Shown: positions 1 to 10,036 of the stretch, piece after piece | Numbering within the stretch: position 1 is the first letter of the stretch | How the letters are laid out: the number at the start of each line of letters is the position of its first letter | DNA from: Sulfoacidibacillus thermotolerans | GTDB lineage: Bacteria; Bacillota; Bacilli; Alicyclobacillales; SLC66 | Assembly: GCF_003144315.1 (NCBI RefSeq) | Contig: NZ_MPDK01000005.1 | Coordinates: forward strand, 62,001 to 126,000 | Direction: 5' to 3' | Length of the DNA: 64,000 nt | Position numbers and translations under genes: made by a program | The notes under the pieces: model-generated | The model's input: only the letters and a program-made list of their open reading frames with translations | Database searches by the model: none | What the model was told of the DNA's origin: nothing

Positions 1-1388
1 CGATCTCGACTTATACTGTGCTTTCTGTTGGCGATGGGTTAGTCAGTCAGATTCCAGCGCTGTTATTGTCCACTGCAACGGGTTTGATCGTCACGCGCTC
101 ATCAAGTAGTGATGATTTTGGCGGCGATATCATGGTTCAAGTGTTTTCATCTCCCAAAACCCTCTACATTGTGGCAGTAGTGCTTTTTATGTTAGGAGCA
201 TTTTCTCCCATTGGAATTTTGATCACAGGTCCGATCGCTGCCGTTCTCGCTTATTCAGCCTATCGAATGACACGCGTTCGCGCTGCACAACTCAAAGAAA
301 CGAAACAAAAAGCTGAGATTGAGCGTGCAAAGACGGTGAAGAGCCCAGAGAGCATGTATCAATTGATTCAAGTAGAACCGATTGAATTTGAGTTTGGCTA
401 TGCAATTGTTCCCTTAGCAGATTCAAAGCAAGGAGGCGACTTGCTGGAGCGGGTTGCTTTAATTCGCCGTCAAATTGCGCTTGACTTGGGTATTGTGGTG
501 CCGATGATCCGCTTTCGTGACGATATTCAATTGCGACCGAGTGAATATGTAGTACGCATTCGTGGGACAGAAGTGGCACGTTATGAACTCATGATCGGTC
601 ACTATCTTGCTATGAGTGGGGGGGTGACTGATCCTGCAGTTGTTGGGATTCCAACAAAAGAACCGGCGTTTTCGCTGCCGGCTGAATGGATCAGTGAATC
701 GATGCGGGAGAAAGCACTGATTGCTGGGTATACGGTAGTCGATGCGCCTTCTGTGATTGCTACGCATCTTACGGAAATTATCAAACGAAATGCGCGCGAA
801 TTGCTCGGGCGTCAAGAGGTAAAGACGCTGCTTGACACTGTAAAGGAGCGTCAGCCCGTCTTAGTTGAAGAATTGGTTCCACAACTATTGACAGTCGGAG
901 ATGTGCAAAAAGTACTTGGTAATCTGCTCGATGAACAAGTTTCCATTCGCGACTTGCCGACGATTTTGGAAGTGTTAGCTGATCAAGCGCGTTACACAAA
1001 AGACCCGGATGTGCTCACAGAGTTTGTTCGACAAAGATTAAGTCGCCAGATTACAGCGCAAGTGCGCGCAGGTGCTTTTTCGGCCATCACTGCGATTACG
1101 CTAAGTCAACCTACTGAACGGCGCCTTGAAGAACATCTGCACCACACGGAACACGGTACGCATTTGGCACTTGATCCGCGATTGACGCAACAGTTATTAA
1201 AGGCCGTGAGCGACCATACGGGACGCTTGGCTGCACTTGGGAAAACTGCAATATTGCTCGTGTCGCCACAAATACGCGCACATTTGCGACGGCTTTTGCA
1301 ACGATCGCTTCCTGATCTATCCGTTTTGTCATATGCCGAATTAGATCCAGATACTCCAGTTGAAAATGGAGGGGTGGTGAATCTATAG
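1..1388 (+). CDS. flhA: Flagellar export apparatus protein FlhA, 3' part (gene starts before the window)
   Basis: FlhA is the large inner-membrane component of the flagellar type III export gate; its cytoplasmic domain receives chaperone-substrate complexes. The reading frame is open from base 3, so the gene enters from the left edge and only about 460 C-terminal residues are here. The stretch GDGLVSQIPALL followed by STATGLIVTR is the conserved FlhA segment before the last membrane helices. Two hydrophobic helices follow (about residues 45-90 of the visible part), then the long soluble domain with a typical PxxIRFRDD-like segment. The stop is directly followed by the flhF start with no gap, the usual flhA-flhF-flhG order. 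Identity is firm; nothing can be said about the start. Confidence 0.96.
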   Translation, partial: ISTYTVLSVGDGLVSQIPALLLSTATGLIVTRSSSSDDFGGDIMVQVFSSPKTLYIVAVVLFMLGAFSPIGILITGPIAAVLAYSAYRMTRVRAAQLKETKQKAEIERAKTVKSPESMYQLIQVEPIEFEFGYAIVPLADSKQGGDLLERVALIRRQIALDLGIVVPMIRFRDDIQLRPSEYVVRIRGTEVARYELMIGHYLAMSGGVTDPAVVGIPTKEPAFSLPAEWISESMREKALIAGYTVVDAPSVIATHLTEIIKRNARELLGRQEVKTLLDTVKERQPVLVEELVPQLLTVGDVQKVLGNLLDEQVSIRDLPTILEVLADQARYTKDPDVLTEFVRQRLSRQITAQVRAGAFSAITAITLSQPTERRLEEHLHHTEHGTHLALDPRLTQQLLKAVSDHTGRLAALGKTAILLVSPQIRAHLRRLLQRSLPDLSVLSYAELDPDTPVENGGVVNL

Positions 1389-2594
1389 ATGTTTATCAAA
1401 CGCTATGTGGCTAAAACAGTAAATGAAGCCCTCCAACAAATCCGTTCGGAACTTGGTCGTGACGCTGTGATTTTATCGCAAAAAAAAATCAAGGCTCGTG
1501 GCCTCGCAGGTTTGTTTGGACAACGGGTAGTGGAAATCGTGGCGGGGATTGATGAGGCAGGGAGTAAGAATTCCGGGCAAATGGAAAAAGTGGTTTCTCC
1601 CCCTCTTGCATCCTCATCTCCCGTTGTGTCTGTAAGCGAAACCCCAGCACCTCATATTGAAGCAAAGCGTTTACAATCACAGGAACAGCAATTGCAAGAA
1701 CCTGCGACACTTCTTCAAGCAGCATCTGTACAAGCGGAATTACAAGATATTCGAGCACTGCTCGGCACTCTGCTGATAGGTGAGATCGATGGTGTGCGAT
1801 CGCGCGAACTAGCAATGACTATGCAACAATTAACAGGAACTAGTTTATCGCAGACCCTGCTCCAGCGCTTTTTGCGTTTGCATGCAGAATCTGTAGGAAC
1901 AAATCCTGCGACTGCAACTACGGCAGCTTTACGCAGATTGGTTTCAGAAGTAATCGAGGAAGCAGGCAGTATTCGCGCACTTGATCCTAAGGATCGCTTG
2001 GTCGCTTTCATTGGGCCGACTGGAGTTGGGAAAACCACAACCGTGGCGAAACTCGCTGCAGTCTCGAGACTGCGTGACAATCGCCAGGTAGGGCTTCTGA
2101 CGCTCGATACATTTCGTGTTGCCGCAGTGGAACAGTTGCGAACGTATGCTGAAATTCTAAATATCCCTTTTGCAGTTGCGCGGACAGGGCAAGAATTGCA
2201 AGAGCAAGTGGATACGTGGTCGGATTTAGATTTAGTCCTCATCGATACGACGGGGCGGGGGTTTCTTGATACAGCGCAGGCAGAAAACCTAGGAAAGTTA
2301 CTGAGTCAAATTCCTCTTGATTTAACCTATCTCGTATTGAGTGCGGCCGCTAGAGAAGCTGAAGCGCGGCAAGTTGCCCTGCGACTCAAGGAAGTTGGGT
2401 ATGATGCGCTGCTTTTCACCAAACTCGACGAAACGATTCTTCCTTCGCTCATTTTAACCATGGTCAATGAATTGCATCGCCCACTTTCTTATTTTTCAAT
2501 AGGACAACAGGTGCCTCACGATCTCATCGTGGCGGATGAATCTACACTTCAAGCTTATTTTTGCGGAGGTGAGTCGCTTGCCCGATCAAGCTGA
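1389..2594 (+). CDS. flhF: Flagellar SRP-family GTPase FlhF
   Basis: FlhF is an SRP-type GTPase that places new flagella at the correct site together with FlhG. The 401-residue protein begins MFIKRYVAKTVNEALQQI, the FlhF N-terminal signature. A variable linker (about residues 55-120) leads to an NG-type GTPase: P-loop GPTGVGKTT at 209-217, the SRP-specific DTFRVAAVEQLRTYAE at about 240-255, IDTTGRG at about 285-291, and TKLDE near 345. ATG follows the flhA stop directly and the 3' end overlaps flhG by 17 bases, so flhA-flhF-flhG is one coupled unit. Confidence 0.97.
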   Translation: MFIKRYVAKTVNEALQQIRSELGRDAVILSQKKIKARGLAGLFGQRVVEIVAGIDEAGSKNSGQMEKVVSPPLASSSPVVSVSETPAPHIEAKRLQSQEQQLQEPATLLQAASVQAELQDIRALLGTLLIGEIDGVRSRELAMTMQQLTGTSLSQTLLQRFLRLHAESVGTNPATATTAALRRLVSEVIEEAGSIRALDPKDRLVAFIGPTGVGKTTTVAKLAAVSRLRDNRQVGLLTLDTFRVAAVEQLRTYAEILNIPFAVARTGQELQEQVDTWSDLDLVLIDTTGRGFLDTAQAENLGKLLSQIPLDLTYLVLSAAAREAEARQVALRLKEVGYDALLFTKLDETILPSLILTMVNELHRPLSYFSIGQQVPHDLIVADESTLQAYFCGGESLARSS

Positions 2595-3468
2595 GCCTTT
2601 GCGCGAGCTTTTGCGTGAGAGCAAGGGAGCATTGAGTAAAGCGCATAGTCAGATGCGCCTTGTTGCCGTTGCAAGTGGTAAAGGCGGTGTCGGAAAGTCA
2701 AATATCACCCTCAATCTCGGCCTGACACTTGCTCAGGCAGGGATGCGGATTGCGTTGCTTGATGGTGATTTTGGCTTTGCGAATCTCGATATCTTACTTG
2801 GAATGCGCCCTTTGCACAGTTTTCTTGACGTACTTGAAGGGCGGATTCCTTTGCAACAAGCCTTGACGCGCGGCCCATATGAGTTAGCATTTATTTCGGG
2901 GGGATCAGAATACGTCATTGACAGTAACTTGCGGTCGACTTATGGCGCTCGTCTCACGCAAGAATTGCTGGCAATTGAGACGCAATTTGATCAGATATAC
3001 ATTGATTTTGGAGCAGGGTTTGGGAGCTTTACGGCTGAATTAATGGGACTATGCGATGAGCTAATGATTGTTACCACACCTGAACCGACAGCGCTGGCAG
3101 ATGCGTACGCGCTAGTAAAGATGGTTGCCAAGGTGATTCCACTCCCACCTGTCTCATTACTGATTAATCGTGCCCATAGTGTAACAGAGGGTATGGATGC
3201 TTCGCGCAAGTTGCACCGCGTTGTACAGCAATTTTTGCATGTGGATTTACAAGTATTAGGGTATGTCTTAGAAGATGCAGCAGTACGCCGAGCAGTTTCC
3301 AAACAGATTCCATTTATCTTACTCGAGCCTAGATCTATGGCTGCACGCTGTGTAGCACAAGTAGCGAAGAATGTGACAAAAGGTTCACTGTCTTCAAAGA
3401 GTGCTCCAGTGTCGCACGAGCGTGGTGTACAAGCTTTTATACGCCGGTTTCTCAAGCGTGGAGGTTAA
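2578..3468 (+). CDS. flhG: MinD-like ATPase FlhG (YlxH)
   Basis: FlhG is a ParA/MinD-family ATPase that limits flagellar number and stimulates the FlhF GTPase. I chose the TTG at 2578 because GGAGG at 2565-2569 is well spaced and the product then begins MPDQAEPLREL, like Bacillus FlhG; an upstream in-frame start would reach further into flhF. The 296-residue protein has a deviant Walker A GKGGVGKSN at about 34-42, the LDGDFGFANLDILLG switch region and IDFGAGFGS in place of the usual D-x-GAG. In B. subtilis the next genes are cheB, cheA and cheW; here cheC follows. Confidence 0.95.
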   Translation: MPDQAEPLRELLRESKGALSKAHSQMRLVAVASGKGGVGKSNITLNLGLTLAQAGMRIALLDGDFGFANLDILLGMRPLHSFLDVLEGRIPLQQALTRGPYELAFISGGSEYVIDSNLRSTYGARLTQELLAIETQFDQIYIDFGAGFGSFTAELMGLCDELMIVTTPEPTALADAYALVKMVAKVIPLPPVSLLINRAHSVTEGMDASRKLHRVVQQFLHVDLQVLGYVLEDAAVRRAVSKQIPFILLEPRSMAARCVAQVAKNVTKGSLSSKSAPVSHERGVQAFIRRFLKRGG

Positions 3469-3547
3469 ACTTTTTACATTTGAAAGGAGTTTGTATTGGC
3501 TATGCAGAAACATGTAGAAAATCGTTTCTTGTAAAGGGGGGCTTTTG

Positions 3548-4168
3548 ATGGCAGGGACTTATCAATTAGAAACGCAAGCGGCAGATATTTTGCGTGAGTT
3601 AGGGAATATTGGTGCGGGCCATGCAGCTACGGCGTTGTCCGAACTCTTACATACACCAATTGCGATGCGCGTTCCACAAGTTGAACTGATTCCGCAAGAT
3701 GAAATTAGCTCTGTTCTAGGGGGACCAGAATCGTTAGTCGCTTGTGTTTTTCTTCAAGTCATGGGTGACGTAGAAGGAACGATGTTTTTTGTGCAATCTA
3801 TGGCAAGTGCAAAACAATTAATCTCTAGCATATGGGATGGAGAAGGACAAGGTGATGGAATTAGTGAGATTGGCTGGTCTGCGCTTGGTGAGGTGGGGAA
3901 TATCTTGGCAGCTAACTATTTATCTGCTTTGATGGATTTTACACACCTTCGCATGTTACCTTCAGTTCCCCTAGTTGCTGTGGATATGGCACAGGCAATT
4001 CTCTCGATTGCTTTTCAAGATGAGCGCACAGAGGGACGCTATGCATTAGTCATTCATACGGCCGTTCATCATCGTGACGAGCAAGAAGATGCTCACTTTT
4101 TCTTATTCCCCACTCCAAGTGCACAAGATGTATTGCTGCGAGCGCTTGGGATTGGGGGCATCGTATGA
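3548..4168 (+). CDS. cheC: CheY-P phosphatase CheC
   Basis: CheC dephosphorylates CheY-P and controls CheD during chemotactic adaptation. The 206-residue protein contains both phosphatase half-sites of the family: ELGNIGAGHAATAL (Glu17, Asn20) and SALGEVGNILAANYL (Glu115, Asn118), so both active sites look intact. The start is ATG 3548 with a G-rich ribosome site (about 3535-3541); a TTG codon just before it is less well spaced. Its stop overlaps the cheD start in ATGA, a classic cheC-cheD coupling. The upstream spacer of 79 bases contains no cheB, cheA or cheW. Confidence 0.95.
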   Translation: MAGTYQLETQAADILRELGNIGAGHAATALSELLHTPIAMRVPQVELIPQDEISSVLGGPESLVACVFLQVMGDVEGTMFFVQSMASAKQLISSIWDGEGQGDGISEIGWSALGEVGNILAANYLSALMDFTHLRMLPSVPLVAVDMAQAILSIAFQDERTEGRYALVIHTAVHHRDEQEDAHFFLFPTPSAQDVLLRALGIGGIV

Positions 4169-4638
4169 TTCACCACGTAGGAATGGCGGATGCAAAAGTA
4201 GCGCGCGGCAGCGATGCGCTGCGTACACTTGGTCTTGGTTCTTGCGTCGGCGTCACGCTGTTTGATGCGGCCGCGCAAGTTGCGGGGTTAGCTCATGTGA
4301 TGTTGCCAAGTGCACCTAGTGGGACAGAAGATGTTTTTAAATACGCTGATACAGCGATTCCCCTTTTGCTTTCGATGGTTGTGCAAGAGGGGGCAGATCG
4401 AACTCGATTACGCGCAAAGTTAGCAGGTGGTGCGCAGATGTTTGCTTTTTCCAAAGGGATGGATCTCGTGCGAATTGGGCCACGCAATGTGGAGGCAATT
4501 TACGCGCAACTTGACACACTGCGCATTCCTGTGATTGCTGCCGATGTTGGCGGGAATTTTGGAAGAACAATACAAATTCAATGCGACACTGGACAACTGT
4601 GGGTTCGGACGGTGCAACATGGGGAGCATTATATTTGA
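4165..4638 (+). CDS. cheD: Chemoreceptor glutamine deamidase CheD
   Basis: CheD deamidates glutamines in chemoreceptors and partners CheC. The 157-residue sequence shows TLGLGSCVGV with catalytic Cys27 and nearby Thr21, GLAHVMLP with His44, then GGAQMF, IGPRNV and GGNFGR, all standard CheD blocks. The catalytic residues fall at the same numbers as in the well-studied Thermotoga protein. The ATG overlaps the cheC stop. In B. subtilis sigD comes next; here a DUF342 gene follows after 18 bases, so this chemotaxis set is shorter than usual. Confidence 0.96.
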   Translation: MIHHVGMADAKVARGSDALRTLGLGSCVGVTLFDAAAQVAGLAHVMLPSAPSGTEDVFKYADTAIPLLLSMVVQEGADRTRLRAKLAGGAQMFAFSKGMDLVRIGPRNVEAIYAQLDTLRIPVIAADVGGNFGRTIQIQCDTGQLWVRTVQHGEHYI

Positions 4639-4656
4639 TCCTTAGGGGGAACTGTC

Positions 4657-6063
4657 ATGGCGAATGAATCGCCAAAGCTTGCTGAATGGGTCAGTTTTGC
4701 TGTTCGGGACAAAGGGCTTACGGCTGTTGTGAGTTTTCGCGAACCGCCGCTTGCACAAGAAAAGAGCTTTACGCTGGAAGAATTCAAAGCGCTAATCGAG
4801 CACCAAGGCTTTCAATATGGCGTTTTTGCGGATCAGGAACTGAGTGCAATTTTAGATGGATGGTTACAGGCGATGTCAGATGTTCCGATCGCAAAAGGGA
4901 AGCCGCCTGAACCTTCACAAGATGAGAGGCTCGAATTCTGTTTTGATACGAACCCACTTCCAACGCCGCAACTGCTAGAAAATGACCGCGTGGATTATCG
5001 AGAACTGGGCATTTTGCAAAATGCCCATCAAGGGCAAGTATTGGTGCGTAAGATTCCGGGAAAATGGGGTGAAAAAGGCATTGATGTATATGGGAATGAA
5101 GTACCAAGCAATCCTCCCAAAACAAAAACTTTGCCTGCTGGCCAAGGAACTGTAATTGCCCCAGACGGAGCAAGCCTTGTCAGTGCGATCGATGGGCAAA
5201 TTGTCTATGGTCGAGATCAACGCGTCGCGGTTGTGCCAGTACACCACGTAAGAGAAGATGTTGACTTTTCTACTGGAAATATTGATTTCGTGGGGAGTGT
5301 CGTTGTTCATGGCAGTGTGAGAGAAGGATTTACTGTAAAGGCGACGGGAAATATCGAGGTTTTTGGCATTGTTGAGCGTGCAAATCTTTTAGCTGGAGGC
5401 GACATTATTATTCGAGGCGGTGTACAGGGATCTGCCAAGACGCGAATCAATGCGAAAGGAGCGATTAAGGCGCTGTTTGTACAAAATGCTGTGATCGAGG
5501 CCGAAGGCCCAATGGTTGTTTCAGACAGTGTGATGCACAGTTTCTTGCGTGCCGAAACTCTGCGTGTAACGGGGAAACGCGGGTTACTTGTCGGAGGTGT
5601 TACACGTGTTGATCACTCCGTCTTTGCACGCATCATTGGCTCACATTTAGGAACAGCAACTCGCATTGAGTTTGTTCTGCTTAGCGAAGAGAAAAAACAA
5701 TTGACAATTCATCGCACGCAGTTGGCAAAGCTCGAAGAGACTCTAGGTAAAGCGGAGGAAGCATTAACAAAACTTCATCTGATCGAAGAGCGCGCAGGTC
5801 AATTGCCGTTGGAACAACGTCAGATTAGAGACCGCTTACTTGCTACACGTTCCGCGGCCTACGAGGAGCGAACCACGTTACAAGAAGAAGTGCAAAGATT
5901 AGAGGCGATGCTTGCTCAAAAGACACGGGTGACGATCGAAGTGACTGCAATGATGTATCCCGGTGTCCAACTGCTGCATGATCACATGGAATGGCATAAT
6001 AACGATTTTATGAGTGGATGTAAACTTGAGTGCACAGCTGAAGGTTGGCAACGCTATGTCTAA
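4657..6063 (+). CDS. FapA-type DUF342 beta-helix/coiled-coil protein
   Basis: The 468-residue protein belongs to the FapA/DUF342 family. It has an N-terminal alpha/beta region, a glycine-rich right-handed beta-helix core (about residues 170-330, with repeating segments such as GNIEVFGIVERANLLAGGD) and a predicted coiled coil (about 345-425, Glu/Lys/Leu rich) before a short C-terminal domain. Related genes lie beside sigD and swrB-like genes in other Bacilli. Molecular function is not established; a link to motility or surface behaviour is inferred from position only. ATG 4657 has a TTAGGGGGA ribosome site. Confidence 0.85.
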   Translation: MANESPKLAEWVSFAVRDKGLTAVVSFREPPLAQEKSFTLEEFKALIEHQGFQYGVFADQELSAILDGWLQAMSDVPIAKGKPPEPSQDERLEFCFDTNPLPTPQLLENDRVDYRELGILQNAHQGQVLVRKIPGKWGEKGIDVYGNEVPSNPPKTKTLPAGQGTVIAPDGASLVSAIDGQIVYGRDQRVAVVPVHHVREDVDFSTGNIDFVGSVVVHGSVREGFTVKATGNIEVFGIVERANLLAGGDIIIRGGVQGSAKTRINAKGAIKALFVQNAVIEAEGPMVVSDSVMHSFLRAETLRVTGKRGLLVGGVTRVDHSVFARIIGSHLGTATRIEFVLLSEEKKQLTIHRTQLAKLEETLGKAEEALTKLHLIEERAGQLPLEQRQIRDRLLATRSAAYEERTTLQEEVQRLEAMLAQKTRVTIEVTAMMYPGVQLLHDHMEWHNNDFMSGCKLECTAEGWQRYV

Positions 6064-6122
6064 TCTTTTATAGGTTATATGCTAGCAAGCGAGAGCAGGA
6101 ACAAAAGGGGTAGGAAGAAGGT

Positions 6123-6602
6123 GTGGCAATGACTGTGATCGTTCTGATTTTATTGGCGCTAGGCGCATTTTTATATGCTTGGCTGGCACACAGGAAAACA
6201 GGGCCAGACACGCAAATGGCAGTTGTAGCAGCTGTGGAAGAATTCGCCTCACAAATGGAAGCGGAAAACGATCGAATGGTTGAAATGATCGCAGCACTTC
6301 GCCATAAACTTGACGGATATGAAGTACAAAAAGAACGCGAAATTTATACGTTAAAAAATGAACTCACAAAATTGCAAACCCAGGTTGCAGAAATGATTGA
6401 GCCAAAAACAGACGAAACAGCCATTGTTTCAAATCCTCCTAAGGATGAACTGCCCGAGTTTTTACAGCCAAAGTACAAAGAAGTGGCAGAGCGTTTGCTG
6501 CGAGGAGATGATGCACACGCGATCATGATGGAGTTAAATGTTGGTTATGGGGAAGTTGATCTTGTTAAAGGTTTATTGCAAAGTAGGCGGATGCATTCAT
6601 GA
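6123..6602 (+). CDS. SwrB-like membrane-anchored protein (DUF6115-type C-terminus)
   Basis: The 159-residue product has one N-terminal membrane helix (about residues 3-20), a charged, probably coiled-coil middle, and a C-terminal block PEFLQPKYKEVAERLLRGDD with a short helix-turn-helix-like tail ending GEVDLVKGLL. This resembles the C-terminus of SwrB/YlxL-type proteins encoded just before rpsB in Bacilli; B. subtilis SwrB promotes flagellar export assembly. GTG 6123 and ATG 6129 are both plausible starts. Its end overlaps the next gene in ATGA. The assignment rests on architecture and position rather than strong sequence identity. Confidence 0.7.
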   Translation: MAMTVIVLILLALGAFLYAWLAHRKTGPDTQMAVVAAVEEFASQMEAENDRMVEMIAALRHKLDGYEVQKEREIYTLKNELTKLQTQVAEMIEPKTDETAIVSNPPKDELPEFLQPKYKEVAERLLRGDDAHAIMMELNVGYGEVDLVKGLLQSRRMHS

Positions 6603-7060
6603 ACACACGTGCTCTTTTTGCCACAGGAATAGGGGTAGGATTGCTGTTGGCCGCAGGATTTATACAGATCTCTCCACGTCCAGCGCCTGAGGCTGTCGAT
6701 TCAGGACTCGTACAGCAGTTGCAGGTACGCCTTCAACAAGTTTCGGCACATGCGACCCAATTGCAAAGAGACTTACAGACCACGCAAAATAAGCTGCAAG
6801 TTTTAGAGATGCAGGCGCAGCATAAAGTTCAGACGGCAGTGAACAAAAGTGTAACGCATGGCGTTGCCGTCGATGTCAATATACTTTCCGGAATGACAAT
6901 CGATCAGATTGCTACTTTGCTACAAAACAAAGGTGTCCTTACAACGCCGAAACTGTTCATCCAATTAGCGGAACATGAACCTTATATACATGCTGGTCAC
7001 TACGTACTGTATAAAAATGAAGCGATTGCACAAATCCTTGTCGCACTGACGAGTTCGTAA
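6599..7060 (+). CDS. Membrane-anchored coiled-coil protein with YceG/MltG-like domain, no catalytic domain
   Basis: This 153-residue protein has an N-terminal membrane anchor (about residues 4-24), a Gln-rich coiled coil (about 38-80) and a C-terminal domain resembling the LysM-like subdomain of the MltG/YceG lytic transglycosylases (segment VDVNILSGMTIDQIATLLQN, then a Phe-containing helix and a short GHYVLYKNEA hairpin). The MltG catalytic domain is absent, so enzymatic activity is unlikely. It is coupled to the previous gene by an ATGA overlap and ends before the rpsB promoter. Function unknown; peptidoglycan or envelope binding is a guess. Confidence 0.7.
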   Translation: MNTRALFATGIGVGLLLAAGFIQISPRPAPEAVDSGLVQQLQVRLQQVSAHATQLQRDLQTTQNKLQVLEMQAQHKVQTAVNKSVTHGVAVDVNILSGMTIDQIATLLQNKGVLTTPKLFIQLAEHEPYIHAGHYVLYKNEAIAQILVALTSS

Positions 7061-7088
7061 GCAGAGTGTTGTGTTCTTCAATCAATAC

Positions 7089-7118
7089 TTGCTGTATGGC
7101 CTGCTTTAATGGTATACT
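7089..7118 (+). promoter_or_regulatory. SigA-type promoter of rpsB-tsf
   Basis: TTGCTG (7089-7094) and TATACT (7113-7118) are separated by 18 bases, with an extended -10 TG at 7110-7111. The transcript would have a roughly 100-base leader before rpsB, long enough for ribosomal-protein autoregulation, although I could not recognise a specific S2-binding fold. Confidence 0.7.
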
Positions 7119-7222
7119 CTTGCAGGTGAAAATTCACACGCTTATTGAGATGGATTAAGTCTGTAGAACAGGGGATCCGATCGATGAAGTAAGCGGAGGG
7201 ACAACTTGAAGGGAGAATTCAG

Positions 7223-7924
7223 ATGGCAGTCATTTCGATGAAGCAATTACTTGAAGCGGGTGTGCATTTTGGACACCAAACGCGTCGTTGGAATCCAAAG
7301 ATGGATCGCTATATCTTCACAGAGCGGAACGGGATTTACATTATTGATTTGCAAAAAACAGTGAAAAAAGTAGAAGAAGCTTATAATTTTGTCCGCAGTG
7401 TAGCTGCTGAAGGCAAAGATATTCTTTTTGTCGGCACAAAGAAACAGGCGCAAGAGTCTGTGCATGATGAGGCGTTGCGCTGTGGCGGTTATTATGTTAA
7501 TCAGCGTTGGCTCGGCGGTACGTTGACAAACTTTAGTACGATTCAAAAGCGGATCGAACGTTTGCGTGCACTTGAAGCGATGGAGATGGATGGAACGTTT
7601 GATGTGTTGCCGAAAAAAGAAGTGATTTTGCTGCGTAAAGAGAAAGATCGTTTGGAGAAATTTTTGGGCGGAATTAAAGATATGAAGAAAATGCCGGGGG
7701 CGCTTTTTATCATCGATCCTCGCAAGGAGCGCATTGCAGTTGCTGAAGCGCGTAAATTAGGCATTCCGATCGTTGGCATTGTAGATACAAACTGTGATCC
7801 AGATGAAATTGACTATGTGATTCCGGGGAACGATGATGCAATTCGGGCAGTAAAATTACTTGCGGGTAAAATGGCGGATGCTGTTCTTGAAGGTAAACAA
7901 GGCGGCGAAGAGTCTGCTTCGTAA
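7223..7924 (+). CDS. rpsB: 30S ribosomal protein S2
   Basis: S2 binds late to the 30S subunit near the S1/anti-SD region. The 233-residue protein begins [20 protein letters not shown], with [25 protein letters not shown] and the C-terminal [15 protein letters not shown] motifs, all diagnostic. AAGGGAGAA lies 6 bases before ATG 7223. It heads the usual rpsB-tsf pair, and its own promoter separates it from the flagellar block. Confidence 0.99.
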   Translation: MAVISMKQLLEAGVHFGHQTRRWNPKMDRYIFTERNGIYIIDLQKTVKKVEEAYNFVRSVAAEGKDILFVGTKKQAQESVHDEALRCGGYYVNQRWLGGTLTNFSTIQKRIERLRALEAMEMDGTFDVLPKKEVILLRKEKDRLEKFLGGIKDMKKMPGALFIIDPRKERIAVAEARKLGIPIVGIVDTNCDPDEIDYVIPGNDDAIRAVKLLAGKMADAVLEGKQGGEESAS

Positions 7925-7992
7925 GTTTGTGGCTGGTAAAACAGCTAAGTGGCTTTAAACGAATTTTAGCAAGTATTCAAGGGGTGTACACA

Positions 7993-8643
7993 GTGGCAGT
8001 AACGGCAGAACAAGTGAAACAATTGCGTGAGAAAACAGGAGCGGGCATGCTGGATTGTAAAAAAGCGCTCGCACAAACAGATGGAGATATGGAAAAGGCA
8101 ATTGAGTTTTTGCGTGAGCAAGGATTGGCTTCTGCTGCGAAAAAAGCAGGTCGTATAGCAGCGGAAGGTGTCGTCGAAGCGTATATTCATGCGGGGGGCC
8201 GCATTGGGGTTTTAGTTGAAGTAAACTGCGAGACCGATTTTGTGGCTAAGACAGAAGAGTTTCGTGCGTTGTGCCGAGATATTGCAATGCACATTGCAGC
8301 TTCGCGCCCGGAATATTTGCGCCGTGAAGATATTCCAGAAGATGTGGTTGCGCGGGAGACGGAAATTTTCCGTCAGCAAACCTTAAATGAAGGCAAACCT
8401 GAACATATTGTTGATAAAATTGTCGCTGGAAAAGTAGATAAGTTTTTGCGTGAGCAATGCTTGCTTGATCAGCCATTCGTAAAAGATCCATCTATGACCG
8501 TAGGCACATTGGTTGCCTCAAAGATCGGAAAGATTGGGGAAAACATTTCGATCCGCCGTTTTGCTCGCTATGAGATGGGGGAAGGGTTGGAGCGTAAAGC
8601 GGACGACTTTGTGGCAGAAGTCATGGCACAGGTGAAAAAGTGA
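7993..8643 (+). CDS. tsf: Elongation factor Ts (short form)
   Basis: EF-Ts catalyses GDP release from EF-Tu. I chose GTG 7993, which gives [20 protein letters not shown] and has AAGGGGTG seven bases upstream; the frame is open further upstream but that extension has no EF-Ts homology. The UBA-like N-terminus and [11 protein letters not shown] core are present. At 216 residues it is shorter than the roughly 280-295 residues of E. coli or B. subtilis EF-Ts and resembles the compact forms of some thermophiles. Confidence 0.97.
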   Translation: MAVTAEQVKQLREKTGAGMLDCKKALAQTDGDMEKAIEFLREQGLASAAKKAGRIAAEGVVEAYIHAGGRIGVLVEVNCETDFVAKTEEFRALCRDIAMHIAASRPEYLRREDIPEDVVARETEIFRQQTLNEGKPEHIVDKIVAGKVDKFLREQCLLDQPFVKDPSMTVGTLVASKIGKIGENISIRRFARYEMGEGLERKADDFVAEVMAQVKK

Positions 8644-8647
8644 TTTT

Positions 8648-8672
8648 AGGGGGCACGAAAGTGTTCCCTTTT
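8648..8672 (+). terminator. Weak hairpin between tsf and pyrH (possible attenuating terminator)
   Basis: AGGGGGCAC (8648-8656) can pair with GTGTTCCCT (8661-8669), including two G-U pairs, around a GAAA loop. Only four T residues follow, so termination would be partial at best. It lies between the rpsB-tsf pair and pyrH. Confidence 0.4.
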
Positions 8673-8695
8673 CGCATCGTCTCATTGGCGGGTAA

Positions 8696-10005
<1,310 letters not shown>

Positions 10006-10036
10006 TCGACTGCTGGGGGTTCTGGGGGAAAACGGC

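Noticed and set aside
1715-2242. Minus-strand frame opposite flhF
   Set aside because: Covers the conserved GTPase domain on the other strand and has no initiation signals.
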